A DNA stretch of 64,000 nt from Aristolochia californica (GCA_029961685.1 JARWKL010000013.1:22970922-23034921), one strand, 5' to 3'; counted from the stretch's first letter, positions 1-10,857 are shown. Numbers and translations: made by a program. The notes: generated by a model from the sequence alone, not told the origin.

Positions 1-480
1 AATATATTAATAATTAATAATACATAAAATATATTATGTACAAATATATAGTGTGTTAAAGTTATGATTAGATCAATTTTTTCTCTTAAATTATTCATTT
101 TTAGGTTAAAGTATATCATATGTTATTAATAAATTAATAACTCAACGTATTACTTTCGTTTTTGTTATTTATAATGTTATTTATTTATTATTTGTAATTA
201 ATCATGTAGGTATTTCATTGGCTCATGTAATTACCATATTAATGTACAATAAAATATCTAATTCAATTAATAAATATATTAGTATATTTAATTATACATT
301 AAATAACTTATTCGTGTAGTAATAATGGTTGTTTTACCTAATTTGGGGTTTAAGGATTATGTTGTAATTAAGTGCACTGTAAAGGTTTAGAAATTCTCTT
401 ATTTTTTATGTTTTTCTCATGTTGGGGCACTAACACTGGAAACTGTTTTCCAGTGCACATGAAGTCGTCAACACTAACAC
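1..480. other. AT-rich intergenic DNA, no gene seen
   Basis: Very AT-rich sequence with many short TAATTAATA-like runs. I see no coding region, RNA gene or clear mobile-element end. A short phrase, ggggcactaac, occurs here and again just inside the neighbouring copia remnant near 535-545, so the truncated edge of that element may lie somewhere between 420 and 540. Confidence 0.6.
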
Positions 481-497
481 AAATTCTTACCTGATCT

Positions 498-2287
498 TCA
501 TGTTGGACATGACTTGATCTTCAAGAATCCACTTTGGGGCACTAACCCCCCATTGTGTTGAGGGGTCATTGGAACTGTTAACTCATGCCTAATTCCAAGT
601 TTTGAACAATAATCTTTAAATGCTCTACAAGTATATTCACCTCCATTATCACTACGTAAGAATTTAAGTTGTTTACCCGTCTCCCTTTCAACCATGACAT
701 TAAACTTTTGGAATATATCAAAAACTTCCCATTTGAATTTCATAGTGTAGATCCAAACCTTCCTGGAAGCATCATCTATAAAGTAACAAAATACTCTGCA
801 CCACCAAGAGACTTAACATCCATAGAGCATACATAAGAATAAACAAGATCAAGAATCTTTGTGTCTTTCTTATGAGCATTTCTAGCAAAGGTAAGTCTAT
901 GTTGTTTACCAAACAAACAATGATCACAAGGAGAAATTTTCATACCTTTAGGTAAAAGGTCCTTCTTTGCTAGAATCTCTAACCCTTTCTCACTCATATG
1001 TCCAAGTCTCTTATGCCATAAATTTGATGAGCTTGCTTCTAGGGTTGCAATCAAGCCTTCATTAATGACTTCTACTTCAATTTTGTAAAGAGTACATGTC
1101 TTGATTCCTTTTGCTAGTATAAGTGATCCCTTGCAAAGCTTCCACTTGCCATTAACAAAACGACTCTCAAATCCCTCTTCATCTAATATGCCTGCAGAGA
1201 TTATGTTAAAGAAAAGATCTGGGACATACCTTACATCTCGAAGAATCATCTTGCACCCGAGGTTAGTTTTGATGACTATGTCCCACTTTCCTTTAACTTT
1301 CAAAAAACCTGTGTTTCCCATTTTCACTGTTCCATAATCACCTGACTGAAACATAGAAAAATACTCTGCATGAGGAGTAGCATGGAAGGAAGCACCACTA
1401 TCAACAATCCAACTTGTTTCAAAATCACTTGTTAAAAGAGAATCTACATCACAAGTCATAATAGCAACTTCATCATCCAACACTATTGTGTTTTCATCTT
1501 TTTCATTCTCTTTTTCTTTGGCACTATATTTTCCTTCCTTTTGTGCTTTCTTGAGAAACTGACACTCACTTTTGATATGTCCCTTCTTATGGCAATAGTA
1601 GCACTCAAGATCCCTTCTTGACTTTGACTTTCCGCTATATTTTCCTCTCTCTTGAGGTTTTCTACTTTTGCTTCTACCTCACTTTTCAAACACCAATGCT
1701 TGAGAGTGGGAAGAACCTAGTGATTTTCTTCTTGTCTCTTCATTCAACAAGCTGCTAGTGACAAGACTCATACTCACAATTCCATCCGGAGCGGAGTTTC
1801 TCAAAGACACCACTAAGGTTTCCCAACTATCTGGTAGAGAACTCAATAATAGAAGGGTTTGGAGCTCATCATCAAGAACCATCTTCATGGCTGTCAATTG
1901 ATTTACAATGTTCTTTATCTCATTGAGATGTTGTGCAATGGAACCATTGTCATTGTACTTCAAATTCACAAGCTTCCTCATGAGGAAAGCTTTATTTCTA
2001 GCTGTCTTTCTCTCATATAAATCCTCTAATTTTTTCCATAATGCTTTGGTTGAAGTTTCACTTGAGACATGGTGAAAAATACTATCATCCACCCACTGTC
2101 AGATATGTCCAACTGCTTTTTTATCAAGTTTCTTCCATTCTTCATCTGAAATATTTTCAGGTTTTTCCCCTTCAATGGGTGCATACAAGTCTTTGCAATA
2201 CAAATAGTCTTCCATCTTTGCTTTCCATATTATCCAATTTTCTCTATTCAAACCAACCATTCTATTAGCTGCATTTGAACTCTCCAT
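498..2287 (-). pseudogene. Ty1/copia gag-protease-integrase remnant (Copia A, Tork/TNT1-like)
   Basis: Read on the minus strand from an ATG at 2287. The product begins with a UBN2-type gag (MESSNAANRMVGLNRENW), followed by a CX2CX4HX4C zinc knuckle (CYYCHKKGHIKSEC, about 1560-1610), the aspartic protease motif WIVDSGAS, a GAG-pre-integrase block with NLWHKRLGHM and CDHC, and the start of the integrase core including DNGGEY. It then stops near 500, so integrase C-terminus, reverse transcriptase and RNase H are missing. The frame is broken by a few stops; at least two in gag sit where the family usually has Arg, as expected from CGA to TGA change. The first integrase aspartate position (usually SDV) reads SYV. 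The gene would encode the polyprotein of a cytoplasmic retrotransposon particle, but this copy cannot be functional. The lineage name is a judgement from the sequence style. Confidence 0.85.
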
Positions 2288-2320
2288 TGGATAAAAAAAA
2301 AAAACCCCAAACAACCAAAT

Positions 2321-2332
2321 GCTCTGATACCA
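2321..2332 (-). other. Primer-binding site of Copia A
   Basis: On the minus strand this reads TGGTATCAGAGC, the complement of the 3' end of plant initiator tRNA-Met, the usual plant copia primer site. It lies two bases inside the LTR end and 34 bases before the gag ATG, which fixes element orientation and the LTR boundary. Confidence 0.85.
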
Positions 2333-2334
2333 CT

Positions 2335-2946
2335 TGTTATAGGAAGTACAAATCAGCAAACTCAATCAAACTATCATCTGCTCTTTATGGAAGCTCTAAC
2401 AACCAAACTCAATCATACAACCACAACACAAGATTTACGTGGAAAAACCCTTCAGTGTGAAGGGAAAAAACCACGGGACAAATCCGAATAATCTTCCACT
2501 ATTAAATATGGGCTTACAATATCAATTTCTCTCAAGTTTGCCCAAACTTGAGGTTTACAAAATCATGAGAGAAAAACAAGTTTCTAATTCAAACTCATTC
2601 ACAATAATTGAGAGATAACCAAATAAACAGAGATTAGAGATCACTGGATATGGAGATTTCACCAAAATAAGGATGTAGAAAAAAGACGACTTTGGAGAAG
2701 CTTCGAAAAACCTTCTTTCTTTCTTTCCTTTCTTTTCTCCATTGTTTCTCTCGCTCACGGCACTGTTTCTCGCTCACGGCAAAAAACCCTCTTCAGTTTC
2801 TCTCGCGCATGGGTCTCTCTCGCTCACGGCAAAACCCTCTTCACTTGGGTTTTCTTTTTTTCTTTTTTTTACTTTATCTCTTTCACATGAAAGAGATTAG
2901 TGGTGGGGCCCACTCATGGGCTGGACCCCCCCTACTAAAAACAACA
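2335..2946 (-). repeat. 5' LTR of Copia A (about 612 bp)
   Basis: The inner end (TGTTATAGG on the plus strand) abuts the primer site. The outer end is placed at ...AAAACAACA (2946), which gives TGTT...AACA inverted termini. The interior holds runs of ctctcgctcacggc that occur three times between 2750 and 2835. The inner end is well supported; the outer end is tentative because no second LTR copy is present for comparison. Confidence 0.6.
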
Positions 2947-3268
2947 CTTCAAGTATTTGAAGTTGTGTTTGTAACACAAAAGGTAGAGAAAAAAGAAGAG
3001 AAAGAGAAAAGAAAAGAAAAAGAATGTTTCTCTTGTTTGGATGCCCATGGAAAATACGAGCCAAAACAAAAGAGAAACACGATTTCTCTTGTTTGGATGC
3101 ACAAGGAAAAAGGAAAATAAAATAAAATAAATATTTTTTAATTTTTAATAATTATAACCATAAGAACCAAAATATCTATTTATTAAAATATTACCATGGA
3201 CTTTTATTTATCAATAAAAATAATTTTATAGTTAAAATTTATTTATAAATGCATTATAAATAACTATG
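2947..3268. other. Purine-rich and AT-rich spacer
   Basis: Starts with an A/G-rich stretch (gagaaagagaaaagaaaag). The phrase tctcttgtttggatgc is repeated at about 3020 and 3080. The rest is AT-rich. No gene seen. Confidence 0.5.
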
Positions 3269-3282
3269 CTATGATTTAGGCC

Positions 3283-3583
3283 CTTTATTGAAATCAATTT
3301 GTCGCTCTTTAGCAATATTACCACTAGACCCAGTTGCATGATCTTTCCCAAAGAGAAAATGTAAGTCATCATAGTTCAAAATATGGTTATATCGATATTG
3401 TTTTGCATTTGGATGGGCTTGCACATTTAATAAATTATTGAACAAAATTAGTATAAAATATTTAGTTAAAACATAAATACATAATGTGTATGAGCATACA
3501 TTTATGTAATTTTTCCACACATGTGAAGTTGCTTCAAACATCATGGTGTTGTAAGATCTCAAAAAATCAGATACTTTCCTCAA
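3283..3583 (-). pseudogene. Myb/SANT-like (PIF/Harbinger-associated type) protein fragment
   Basis: The minus-strand reading contains ATSHVWKNYIN and, after about 80 bases of AT-rich sequence, AHPNAKQYRY followed by YDDLHFLFGKDHATG. This pattern (W-x-NYI ... HP-AKQYR ... YDDL-x2-L/I-FG-DRATG) is known from plant Myb/SANT-like proteins, many of which are the second protein of PIF/Harbinger DNA transposons. The interrupting stretch begins with GTATGC and ends near an AG, so it may be an intron. No DDE transposase is visible nearby, and the fragment ends where a copia leader begins at about 3590. It is a broken remnant; whether it came from a transposon or a host gene is unclear. Confidence 0.5.
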
Positions 3584-3589
3584 TTAAGT

Positions 3590-4397
3590 TGGTGCCACCT
3601 TGGTTTTTCCAAAATAAAAAAGAAAACACTTCCTTAAATCTTTTTCTTGCTTCATTTTATGTAAACCAATATTCCAACTTTGATTTCACAAGGAGATTGA
3701 TGCAAGAACAAGGAGCCAACTCGTGGCTTTGAATCAAACAAGGTTCGACCTCTAAAAAAAACTTTCACAAGTAGGTGTTTTAAAACAACCTTCTTCTTTC
3801 AACTTCTTCTTTTATAAAAGAAAAGTTGATAAACCTTAGCATGATAGATCATTCATGTATGAGCATATCTTGTTACACTCATAGGAGTTCCAAGACCTTG
3901 AAAAAATCTCTTCTAAAAAACACTTAAGCCGAGTGGAGTTCCAATACCATTAATCGACAAGGAAAAAAACTTAACATAGTAGCCAAGTGATTAAATTTTC
4001 GAAATCCAATGGATAAAAAACTCATAATAGGCTCAAGAAAAGTGTTCTTCATAAAAAAATCTTGCACCCACAAAATAGTAACTTCTCATGTAAGAGATTT
4101 CAACATAAACCGATTTTCAGCCAAAAAAACTTGTAAAGTGACTTAAACAACTTTTGACAAGCTCCTTCCAATCCTAGATACATAAATCTCAATAATTACA
4201 TTTAATAATGAGAATTATCTCTGAATCATCTTCTATAGTAAAAAATGAGAGCATGAAGCCATGAATGAATGATAATAACAAGAATAAAACACTTATCTCA
4301 ACAAGCTTCAATCTTGCTTCACATAGAGCTTTTTATGAGTAGTTTTGATCATAACCTCATTAGAACATGTTCTTGACATGGGGATCCTAAATTTAAT
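3590..4397 (-). repeat. Untranslated leader of a truncated copia element (Copia D)
   Basis: The minus-strand sequence running away from the primer site at 4398-4409 matches, by eye, the leader of the plus-strand copia element at 24392-25020 (for example the block around gttatgatcaaa...ctactcata...agcaagattgaagcttg). It holds no coding region. The element is cut off near 3590, before any gag. Confidence 0.65.
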
Positions 4398-4409
4398 GCT
4401 CTGATACCA

Positions 4410-5133
4410 TATTGAATTTAGGACCCCATGTTAAGAACATCGAGCAAAAAAAGAGAGGGAGAAGAGAAGAAAATGAGAGAGCAAAAAGGAACTCGGGTAG
4501 AGAAGAGAGAAAGGAAAAGAGAGAGGGAGAGCATTTAGGCTAAGAGGGAGAGTTTTCACGAATTGAGAGAAGAGGATAGAGCTTGATGCTCTACCCCAAG
4601 CTAATGGCCTTTATTTATAGTTTTTTAGAGTAATTTACCATGCCTACAATTCCCTTAGGGCTACAAGCTTAACTTGAGAAAAGACATAAGTGGACATATT
4701 CACATTGACTAATGTTGAGATATTTATATCGGGTCAGTCCTTGTATAAGATCCATGTAGTTACTTTCCTACATGGTACGAGCCTTTTAGCGCATTGGTTT
4801 CAACATGGTATCAGAGCAGGTTGGTCTCGAGTTCAAATCCAACTCCCGCCGCCTTTCCACGGTTGTCCCCGTGCACTTTCTACGGGCCCCAAATTTCCAC
4901 GGGTTTCCTCGTGCGGGGGAGTGTTGAGATATTTATATCGGGTCAGTCCTTGAATAAGATCCGTGTAGTTACTTTTCTATAAGGTTCGAGCCTTTTAGCG
5001 CACTGGTTTCAACAACTAATTACACCCTTGTGCCAAATTTATAAGATGACACCTTATTTAAAATCATGCCATCCCCCTCTTGGACACGTGGGCCTTCTCC
5101 ATACTCGCATGAGCTTGAGCCCATCTTCTAACA
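4410..5133 (-). repeat. 5' LTR of Copia D, with its primer site at 4398-4409 and a TRIM inside
   Basis: On the minus strand the LTR begins TGTTAGAAGATGGGC (5133) and ends near 4410, directly followed by TGGTATCAGAGC at 4398-4409. Removing the 302-bp TRIM and one target duplication copy leaves about 417 bp, similar to the LTRs of the related element at 23.9 kb. Its outer edge abuts the copia reverse transcriptase fragment at 5134. Confidence 0.65.
4713..5014 (+). mobile_element. Complete TRIM retrotransposon (302 bp)
   Basis: Two 93-bp direct terminal repeats (4713-4805 and 4922-5014) each begin TGTTGAGATATTTATATCGG and end GGTTTCAACA; by eye they differ at only a handful of positions. Directly inside the first is the primer site TGGTATCAGAGC (4806-4817), and directly before the second a purine tract, GCGGGGGAG. 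A perfect 5-bp target duplication, ACTAA, flanks it (4708-4712 and 5015-5019). The interior is about 116 bp with no coding capacity, so it must have used proteins of another element. Just after the primer site, gagttcaaatcc resembles a tRNA T-arm. Size and structure match plant terminal-repeat retrotransposons in miniature. It lacks the 5S RNA sequence that marks Cassandra elements. Confidence 0.93.
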
Positions 5134-5882
5134 AACATCTTTGCTAGAGCTTGCACATAGTTTTGCATTGACATCCATAGGAGTGTCTACATGTTGACAA
5201 CCCATTATCTTTGTGTCCTCTAGTTGATCCAAGACATACTATCTCTGAGATAATACAATCCCATGCTTTGACTAAAATACTTCAATACCTAGAAAATATT
5301 TTAGAAGTCTAAGATCCTTCATTTTAAATTCTTGGCATATCTTCTCTTTGACTTATTTCAAGTTGTCTTCACCACTTCCAGTTAAGACGATATCATCCAC
5401 ATAAACTATCACTAATACTTTTCCCTTCAAGGTGTTCTTGATAAAGATATAATGATCTACTCTGCACCGGCTGAATCCAATCTGCGATATTGCTTGGCTA
5501 AATTTGTCAAACCAAGCCCGAGGAATATAGACTTCTTCAATTTGCACACCAACTCCCCCTCAACAACAACACCAGGTGATTGATGCATATATATCTCTTC
5601 TTTTATGTCCTCATTCAAAAAGGCATTTCTTACATCCAATTAGTATACCGTCCAAAATGAATTAGCGGTTAGAGATAAAAACTTACATACTAAGTTTAAT
5701 TTAGCCACTAGGGAGAATGTTTCCTCAAAATCCACTCCATAGTATTGAGTGTCCCTTTGCAATGAGTCGGGCTTTGAGTCGAGCAACAAAATCATTTGGA
5801 TTGTGCTTGATAGGGAAAACCCATTTACAACCCACAAGTTTCTTGTTGGGAGGAAGAGGAACTAGGGCCCAAGTCTGATTCT
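5134..5882 (-). pseudogene. Copia reverse transcriptase fragment (Copia C)
   Basis: Minus-strand reading in several frames gives NQTWALVPLPPNKKLVGCKW, then LDVRNAFLNEDIKEEIYM, and the catalytic reverse transcriptase motif YVDDIVLTGS near 5390, followed by a stretch like MDVNAKLCASSSKD at about 5150-5200. These are consecutive parts of a copia reverse transcriptase and the connection towards RNase H. Frames shift several times and the fragment is cut at both ends by LTRs of other copia copies (5133 and 5883). The YVDD aspartates are kept, but the piece is not expressible as a protein. Confidence 0.8.
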
Positions 5883-6462
5883 TGTTGAATTTAAGATCCC
5901 TTTTCCAATATTCCAAGCAAGGGGAGAGAGAGAAAAAAAAGGAGAAAATGGGAAGAAGGCTCTCGGGTAGAGAGAAGAAGAGAAGAGGAACAAGGTGTGT
6001 GCCAAGCAAAGAGAGAGAGATTTCCTCAAGAGAAAATTGTAAAACTTGATTAATTCCGAATTACAACACCTCTATTTACAACACCCTAAACCTTATACAA
6101 TTAACCTTTAAATCTCCTAATTACATTCCAACTCTAACTCTCTAAGATAAATCTATATTGAAAAGATAACACAATCTAATAGAGTTCTAATATAAGTTGA
6201 ACTATAACTCTTATTCAATAACGTGGAAATAAGGGAGGTGAGCTTGTGGGTCCCACGTGATCTTCCAACTCATATTGATAAGATTCTAGCTAGTGGTATC
6301 TTTGTGAGTCCCACATGATCTTCAAGTATTCTAACTCATTTAAGCTTGTGCTTCTTATCTTCTTAACTCATGCTAGCTTGGATGAGGACTCTTCTTGGCA
6401 TCTCACGTCCTCGTGGTGGGTCCCACCAGCTCATGCATCATGGTGGGTCCCACATTATAACA
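5883..6462 (-). repeat. 3' LTR of Copia B (580 bp)
   Basis: On the minus strand it begins TGTTATAATGTGGGACCC at 6462, right after a polypurine tract (CCCCAACTTGAGGGAGAG on the minus strand, 6463-6481), and ends CTTAAATTCAACA at 5883. The same LTR family occurs as a solo LTR in the satellite array at 36599-37164. The interior contains several copies of a GTGGGTCCCAC-type palindrome. Confidence 0.75.
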
Positions 6463-8500
6463 CTCTCCCTCAAGTTGGGGGTGAGAAAACATCGTAGATG
6501 CCCAACTTGTTGCAGATGGTAGACATAATCTTGTGAGTGACGGGCTAGGTGAGAATATCTGCAATTTGACTTTGTGATATAATATATGCTTTAACGATAA
6601 AAGACCCGCTTGGAACTTTTCTCATATAAAATGGCAGTCAACTTCAATATTCTTTGTTCTTTCATGGAAGACTGGATTCGATGTAATGTGTATAACTGCT
6701 TGATTATCACAATATAGATCCATCAGAGCTTCTTTGTAGAATCTCATTTCAGTGATAAGAGATCTTATCCATAGGAGTTCACTAACAGTGTGTGTCATGG
6801 CTCTCTATTATGCTTCTACACTAGACCGTGCTACTATATTTTGCTTCTTGCTTCTCCATGTAACCAAATTCCCTCCCACCATCATACAAAATCCCGAAGT
6901 AGATTTCCTGTCATCCGGGGATCTGGCCCAGTCTGCATCTAAGAATCCTTCGATGTTGAAGTGACCATGATTTTTATAGAGAAGCGCTCTTCATGGAGCT
7001 CCTTTAAAATATTGTAATATCCTTTCAAGTGCTTACCAATGACTAAGTTGTAGTTTGTGCACGTATTAAGTCACCACACTTACTGCATATGATATATCTG
7101 GACTTGTTACACATAGGTAAATAAATCTTCCCACTAGTCTCTGATATTTTCTGATATCTACGTCTTCTCCAATACCTGCACATAATTTTGTATTTGAGTC
7201 CATAGGAGTGTCTGTTGGTTTGCATCCTAGAATTTTTGTCTCTTCTAGTAGATCAAGGGCATACTTCCTTTGGGATAGCACAATCCCTTGTCTGGATTGT
7301 AATACTTCAATACCCAGAAAATATTTGAGTAGTCCAAGATCATTTGTCTTGAATTCAGCACATATTTTTTCGTTTGTTTTCTGGATGCCTCGGAATCACT
7401 ACCAGTTAAAATGATATCATCAACATATACTATCATGACTACCTTGCCTCTCGGTGTGTTTTTAATAAAAACTGAGTGAACTCCAGAGCATCTGTAAAAT
7501 CTGCCCGTATGAGGGCTAGACTAAATTTCTCAAACCATGCACGAGGGGACTGTTTTAGACCATACAAAGATTTTTTTGTCGACATACTGATTCCCTCTCA
7601 ACCACATACCTAGGTGGTTGTTGCATATAAACTTCTTCTTTCAGGTCCCATTCAGAAAGGCTTTTTTCACATCAAGTTGATATACCTGCTAGAGATAATA
7701 ACACACGTACCTGAGTTCATTTTTGCCATTGGAGAGAAGGTTTCCTCATAATCAATTCCATAAGATTGTGTATAGCCCTTAGCCATGAGGCGAGCCTTCA
7801 GCCGAGCTACAGACCCATCCGGATTGTGTTTCACAATAAACACCCATTTGCAACCGACATGTTTCTTATCAAATGGAAGTGGGACTGGAGCCCATGCCTG
7901 ATTTTCATAAAGGGCCTACATTTCTTCATCCATTGTTGTCTTCCACCCTGGATGTTTGAGAGCCTTCTAATAGGACTGTGGTATAGATATGGAAGAAATA
8001 GCAGAGAGAAATTGAGAACATGGAGGGGACAGACGATGATGAGACAAATTTTGATATGGGATGAGACATAGAGGGTATGGTGCATGATCTGGGTTCTTTT
8101 CTTTATGCGATAGGATGAGTATCATATCGTGGGCCATAAACAACTGGAGAAGATGGACTGACCTCGATGGGATCCGTAAACTCAACAGGTGTGGTGTCAA
8201 CCGGTGTCTCTGGGGGCTGAGAAGTTTCTGTAGCACGGGGCACAACCGGTTGAGGAGGACCTGGTACTGAAGATAAACCTTGAGGTGCATTGTCAGAATA
8301 GTATGAAGAGTCTTAAAAAAATTTGACATCCCCGGACACAAGTAAATGCTGAAGAGTGGGATTATAACAAGCATAACCCTTTTGAGTACGAGAGTATCCT
8401 AGAAAGATTAACTTGATAGCTTTAGGATCAAGTTTACTGTTTTTTGGGGAGGAAATATGGACAAAACATTGACACCCGAAGATTTTAGAGGGCAGTAAAA
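6463..8500 (-). pseudogene. Copia B pol, 3' half (integrase C-terminus, reverse transcriptase, RNase H)
   Basis: Minus-strand pieces in order: FGCQCFVHISSPKNSKLDPK and IFLGYSRTQKGYACYNP (integrase C-terminal part, 8500-8310), reverse transcriptase fragments near 7900-7650, YVDDIILTGSDSEASR (7436-7390), LDLLEETKILGCKPTDTPMD (about 7260-7190) and RNase H pieces down to the polypurine tract at 6463-6481. Many stops and frameshifts make it non-functional. It continues on the far side of the gag-only block: the 5' half of the same gene is at 17534-19190, so the block split the integrase coding sequence. Confidence 0.8.
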
Positions 8501-9933
8501 TGGTATCAGAGCAGGGTAACCCGGTAGAGAGAAGCACCGATGAATACTTTGAATTGCTTGAAAGAAAATTTGATATTGTCCTAGAGAGGTTCTCAAAAAT
8601 TGATATCGATATGGAGACCTTGAAGGGAAGGATGGATAGCATGGAGAATGGTCTAACTACTGGCAAGAAATTTGCTGCATTGGAGGAGAAGTTCACTCTC
8701 AGTTTGGAAACTTTGAAAGGAAGGATGGATAGCATGGAGACTGGTCTGAGCACTGGCAAGAACCCAATTCCAGGAGACCATTCGCAGATCAGAGGGGGAG
8801 ATGAGTTTACTAGACACACGAGTTTCTCGGGTCAGCAAGGACCCTTCATTCCGGGGGGACACCTCAACCATGGGGGAGGGACTGTACCCCTCATTCCAGA
8901 TCAGAGAGGAGGGGACCATTCGTATAACAGAGGGGGAGATGAATTTCCGAGGCGCACGAGTTTTTCAGGACAACAAGGACCCCTCATTCCGGGGGGACAC
9001 TTCTACCAGGGGGGAGGCACTGTTCCGAGGTATACTAAAATGGAATTCCCTACTTATAATGGGTCAGAAGACCCTTTGATATGGTTGTATCGATGTGAAA
9101 AATTTTTTAGCCATCAGCGAGTCCCAACCTATGACCGAGTCAACGTAGTTGTTTTCCACTTACTAGGGGAAGCACAACTTTGGTACCAACTAGTTGAGGT
9201 TGATAGCGAGGTGGTAGATTGGGATGAATTTAAGCGATTGTGTTCTCTACGTTTTGGTACTCCGGCTTACAGTAACCCTTTGGGAGATTTGGTTTTACTA
9301 CGCCAAACTGGGGCCGTGGAGCAATATCAAAAATTATTCCAGGAAAAATTAGCACGAGCCAGCAATATGGTACAAGTGGATCAGCAAGTTGCGCTATTTA
9401 CAGCAGGACTGCCAGAGGCCTTAAAGCTTGAGGTGGAGCTCTATGCATCTGTTGACTTATCCAGCGCTATGAATATAGCTCGAGCTTTAGAATTGCGACA
9501 ACAGGCACAACACAGGCGACCTCCAGGGTCAGGGGAGCGCATTCCTCCGAGAAACGACCCGAGTATTACTTTGACAGGGGATCTGAGATCTAGTCATCCT
9601 ACAACTCCTTATATAAAAAAATTGACAAGTGCTGAGATGGCAGAACGGCGGGCTAAGAATCTATGTTACAACTGTGATGAACCATATCGGGTTGGGCATC
9701 AGTGCAAAAGATTGTTTTTGATCGATAAGGTTGAAGAGGAGGATATCGAGGTGACAGAGGATATGATTGAGGAAAAACCACCGGACATCACCCTGCATGC
9801 CATTACTGGGCAGCAATCGGCCACAACTACACAAAATGGGAGCGGCTCGACAACTTTCACCAGGTCTACCCAGCTTCCGAGCTTGAGGTCAAGCTCGATC
9901 TCCAAGGGGGGGCAGATGTTATGGACTCAATAA
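8500..9933 (+). CDS. Gag-like protein of gag-only LTR element, copy A (477 codons)
   Basis: Would encode a Ty3/gypsy-type capsid/nucleocapsid protein that packages element RNA in cytoplasmic particles. Residues 41-57 and 72-88 are an internal repeat (LKGRMDSME-x-GL-x-TGK) in a coiled-coil-like N-terminus. Residues 99-180 hold a tandem repeat of about 46 residues rich in Gly (GGDEF...TSFSGQQGP.IPGG). The retrotransposon gag domain spans roughly 185-330 (MEFPTYNGSEDPLIWLYRCE onward). A zinc knuckle CYNCDEPYRVGHQC is at 389-402. After TLHAITG, where the protease would begin in related gypsy polyproteins, it jumps to a short tail and ends inside the LTR. The ATG at 8500 uses the last copia base plus the primer site, so it is probably not the true start; in copy B the frame opens further upstream in the LTR. 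Not known to be expressed. Confidence 0.75.
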   Translation: MVSEQGNPVERSTDEYFELLERKFDIVLERFSKIDIDMETLKGRMDSMENGLTTGKKFAALEEKFTLSLETLKGRMDSMETGLSTGKNPIPGDHSQIRGGDEFTRHTSFSGQQGPFIPGGHLNHGGGTVPLIPDQRGGDHSYNRGGDEFPRRTSFSGQQGPLIPGGHFYQGGGTVPRYTKMEFPTYNGSEDPLIWLYRCEKFFSHQRVPTYDRVNVVVFHLLGEAQLWYQLVEVDSEVVDWDEFKRLCSLRFGTPAYSNPLGDLVLLRQTGAVEQYQKLFQEKLARASNMVQVDQQVALFTAGLPEALKLEVELYASVDLSSAMNIARALELRQQAQHRRPPGSGERIPPRNDPSITLTGDLRSSHPTTPYIKKLTSAEMAERRAKNLCYNCDEPYRVGHQCKRLFLIDKVEEEDIEVTEDMIEEKPPDITLHAITGQQSATTTQNGSGSTTFTRSTQLPSLRSSSISKGGQMLWTQ

Positions 9934-10857
9934 GACTGAGTCATCTACTTTACTTTTATTATTTATGTTGCTTTTAATTTTGAATTTTATTGATTTGTAA
10001 TAAGACTTAAAGGTAGGGGTAGAATTGGGTTTAATAACCCTAACCTATGTTGATGTTAATTACCCTATTTAAGGGGTAAGGATGGAGAAATAAAGCAAGT
10101 TCCGAATTAGCATAAACTAGGGTAAATTAGGTTCCTTCTAGGCTCTCTATTCTAGGGTTCTTGGTGTGAACTCTCTTGGGGGTTTGCTGCATCCATTGGG
10201 GAGTCTTTGAGGAGATCTTGGAAGGAAAAGGAGGAGGAATCAGCCTTCTCTTCCATGCTGCAATAGTCATCCATCTCTTCCACGAACCAGTAGTGAGGGA
10301 AGGAGGATTTGGTTGAGTCTTAGCATCAAGAAAGGGATTTTCGAGTTGCTGAATTGAAGGAGGTCTTCAAGAGGTATTTTTATCTATCTTTTCCGAGTTT
10401 AGAAGAGCTAGAGACTGCCCTCTTTACATTCAGCATTGGTAGTTGCATGAATTCAGAAACCCTACTCATTGATGTGAGGTATAAAGTGGGGTTTCATAAT
10501 TGGATCCTTAAAACAGTCTCTTGCTTGAATTGGTGCATTCATAATTAAGAAAAGGAAACTCCTTTTCAAGGGGAATGGATTCAGTAAAGGGAAAGGGTTG
10601 TTCTTGAGTAATTATAGCAAGTAAAACCCTCTTCACATGAATCATAAAAGAGGGGTTTCATATCTGAGTGCTTAAACAGTCCTTTAACTTGCTGGTTGTA
10701 TCTATAATTGAGAAAAGGAAACTCCTTTTCAATTATAACGTGTGAGGGAAGAAAAAGATAGTTTCTTTTCACAAAAACGTGTTAAGAAACCCTCTAACAG
10801 TACTGGATTCATATTCAACTCGCCGAGTTACTAGATCCATGGCTAGGGACCATAATA
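9917..10857 (+). repeat. Full LTR of the gag-only family (941 bp), between copies A and B
   Basis: Starts TGTTATGGACTC straight after the polypurine tract and ends GGGACCATAATA before the primer site at 10861-10872; the other copies end in ATAACA. A TATA-like block, ccctatttaaggggtaag, lies at about 10062-10079. The interior carries two tandem-like blocks containing gaaaaggaaactccttttcaa at about 10550 and 10713. Confidence 0.85.

Noticed and set aside
2692..3120. 142-codon plus-strand frame
   Set aside because: Lies inside the Copia A LTR and the adjacent purine-rich spacer. Low-complexity composition and no domain.
4806..4850. Possible tRNA gene at the TGGTATCAGAGC and T-arm-like sequence in the TRIM
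   Set aside because: Only the primer-site complement and a short T-arm-like phrase are present; no acceptor stem, D-arm or anticodon arm can be formed.
4713..5014. TRIM considered as a Cassandra element
   Set aside because: Cassandra LTRs contain a 5S rRNA sequence, which is absent here.
8313..8819. 168-codon minus-strand frame joining copia integrase and the reverse of gag A
   Set aside because: It crosses the insertion boundary at 8500. Beyond it the reading is only the antisense of the gag repeat, so it is a chance fusion.
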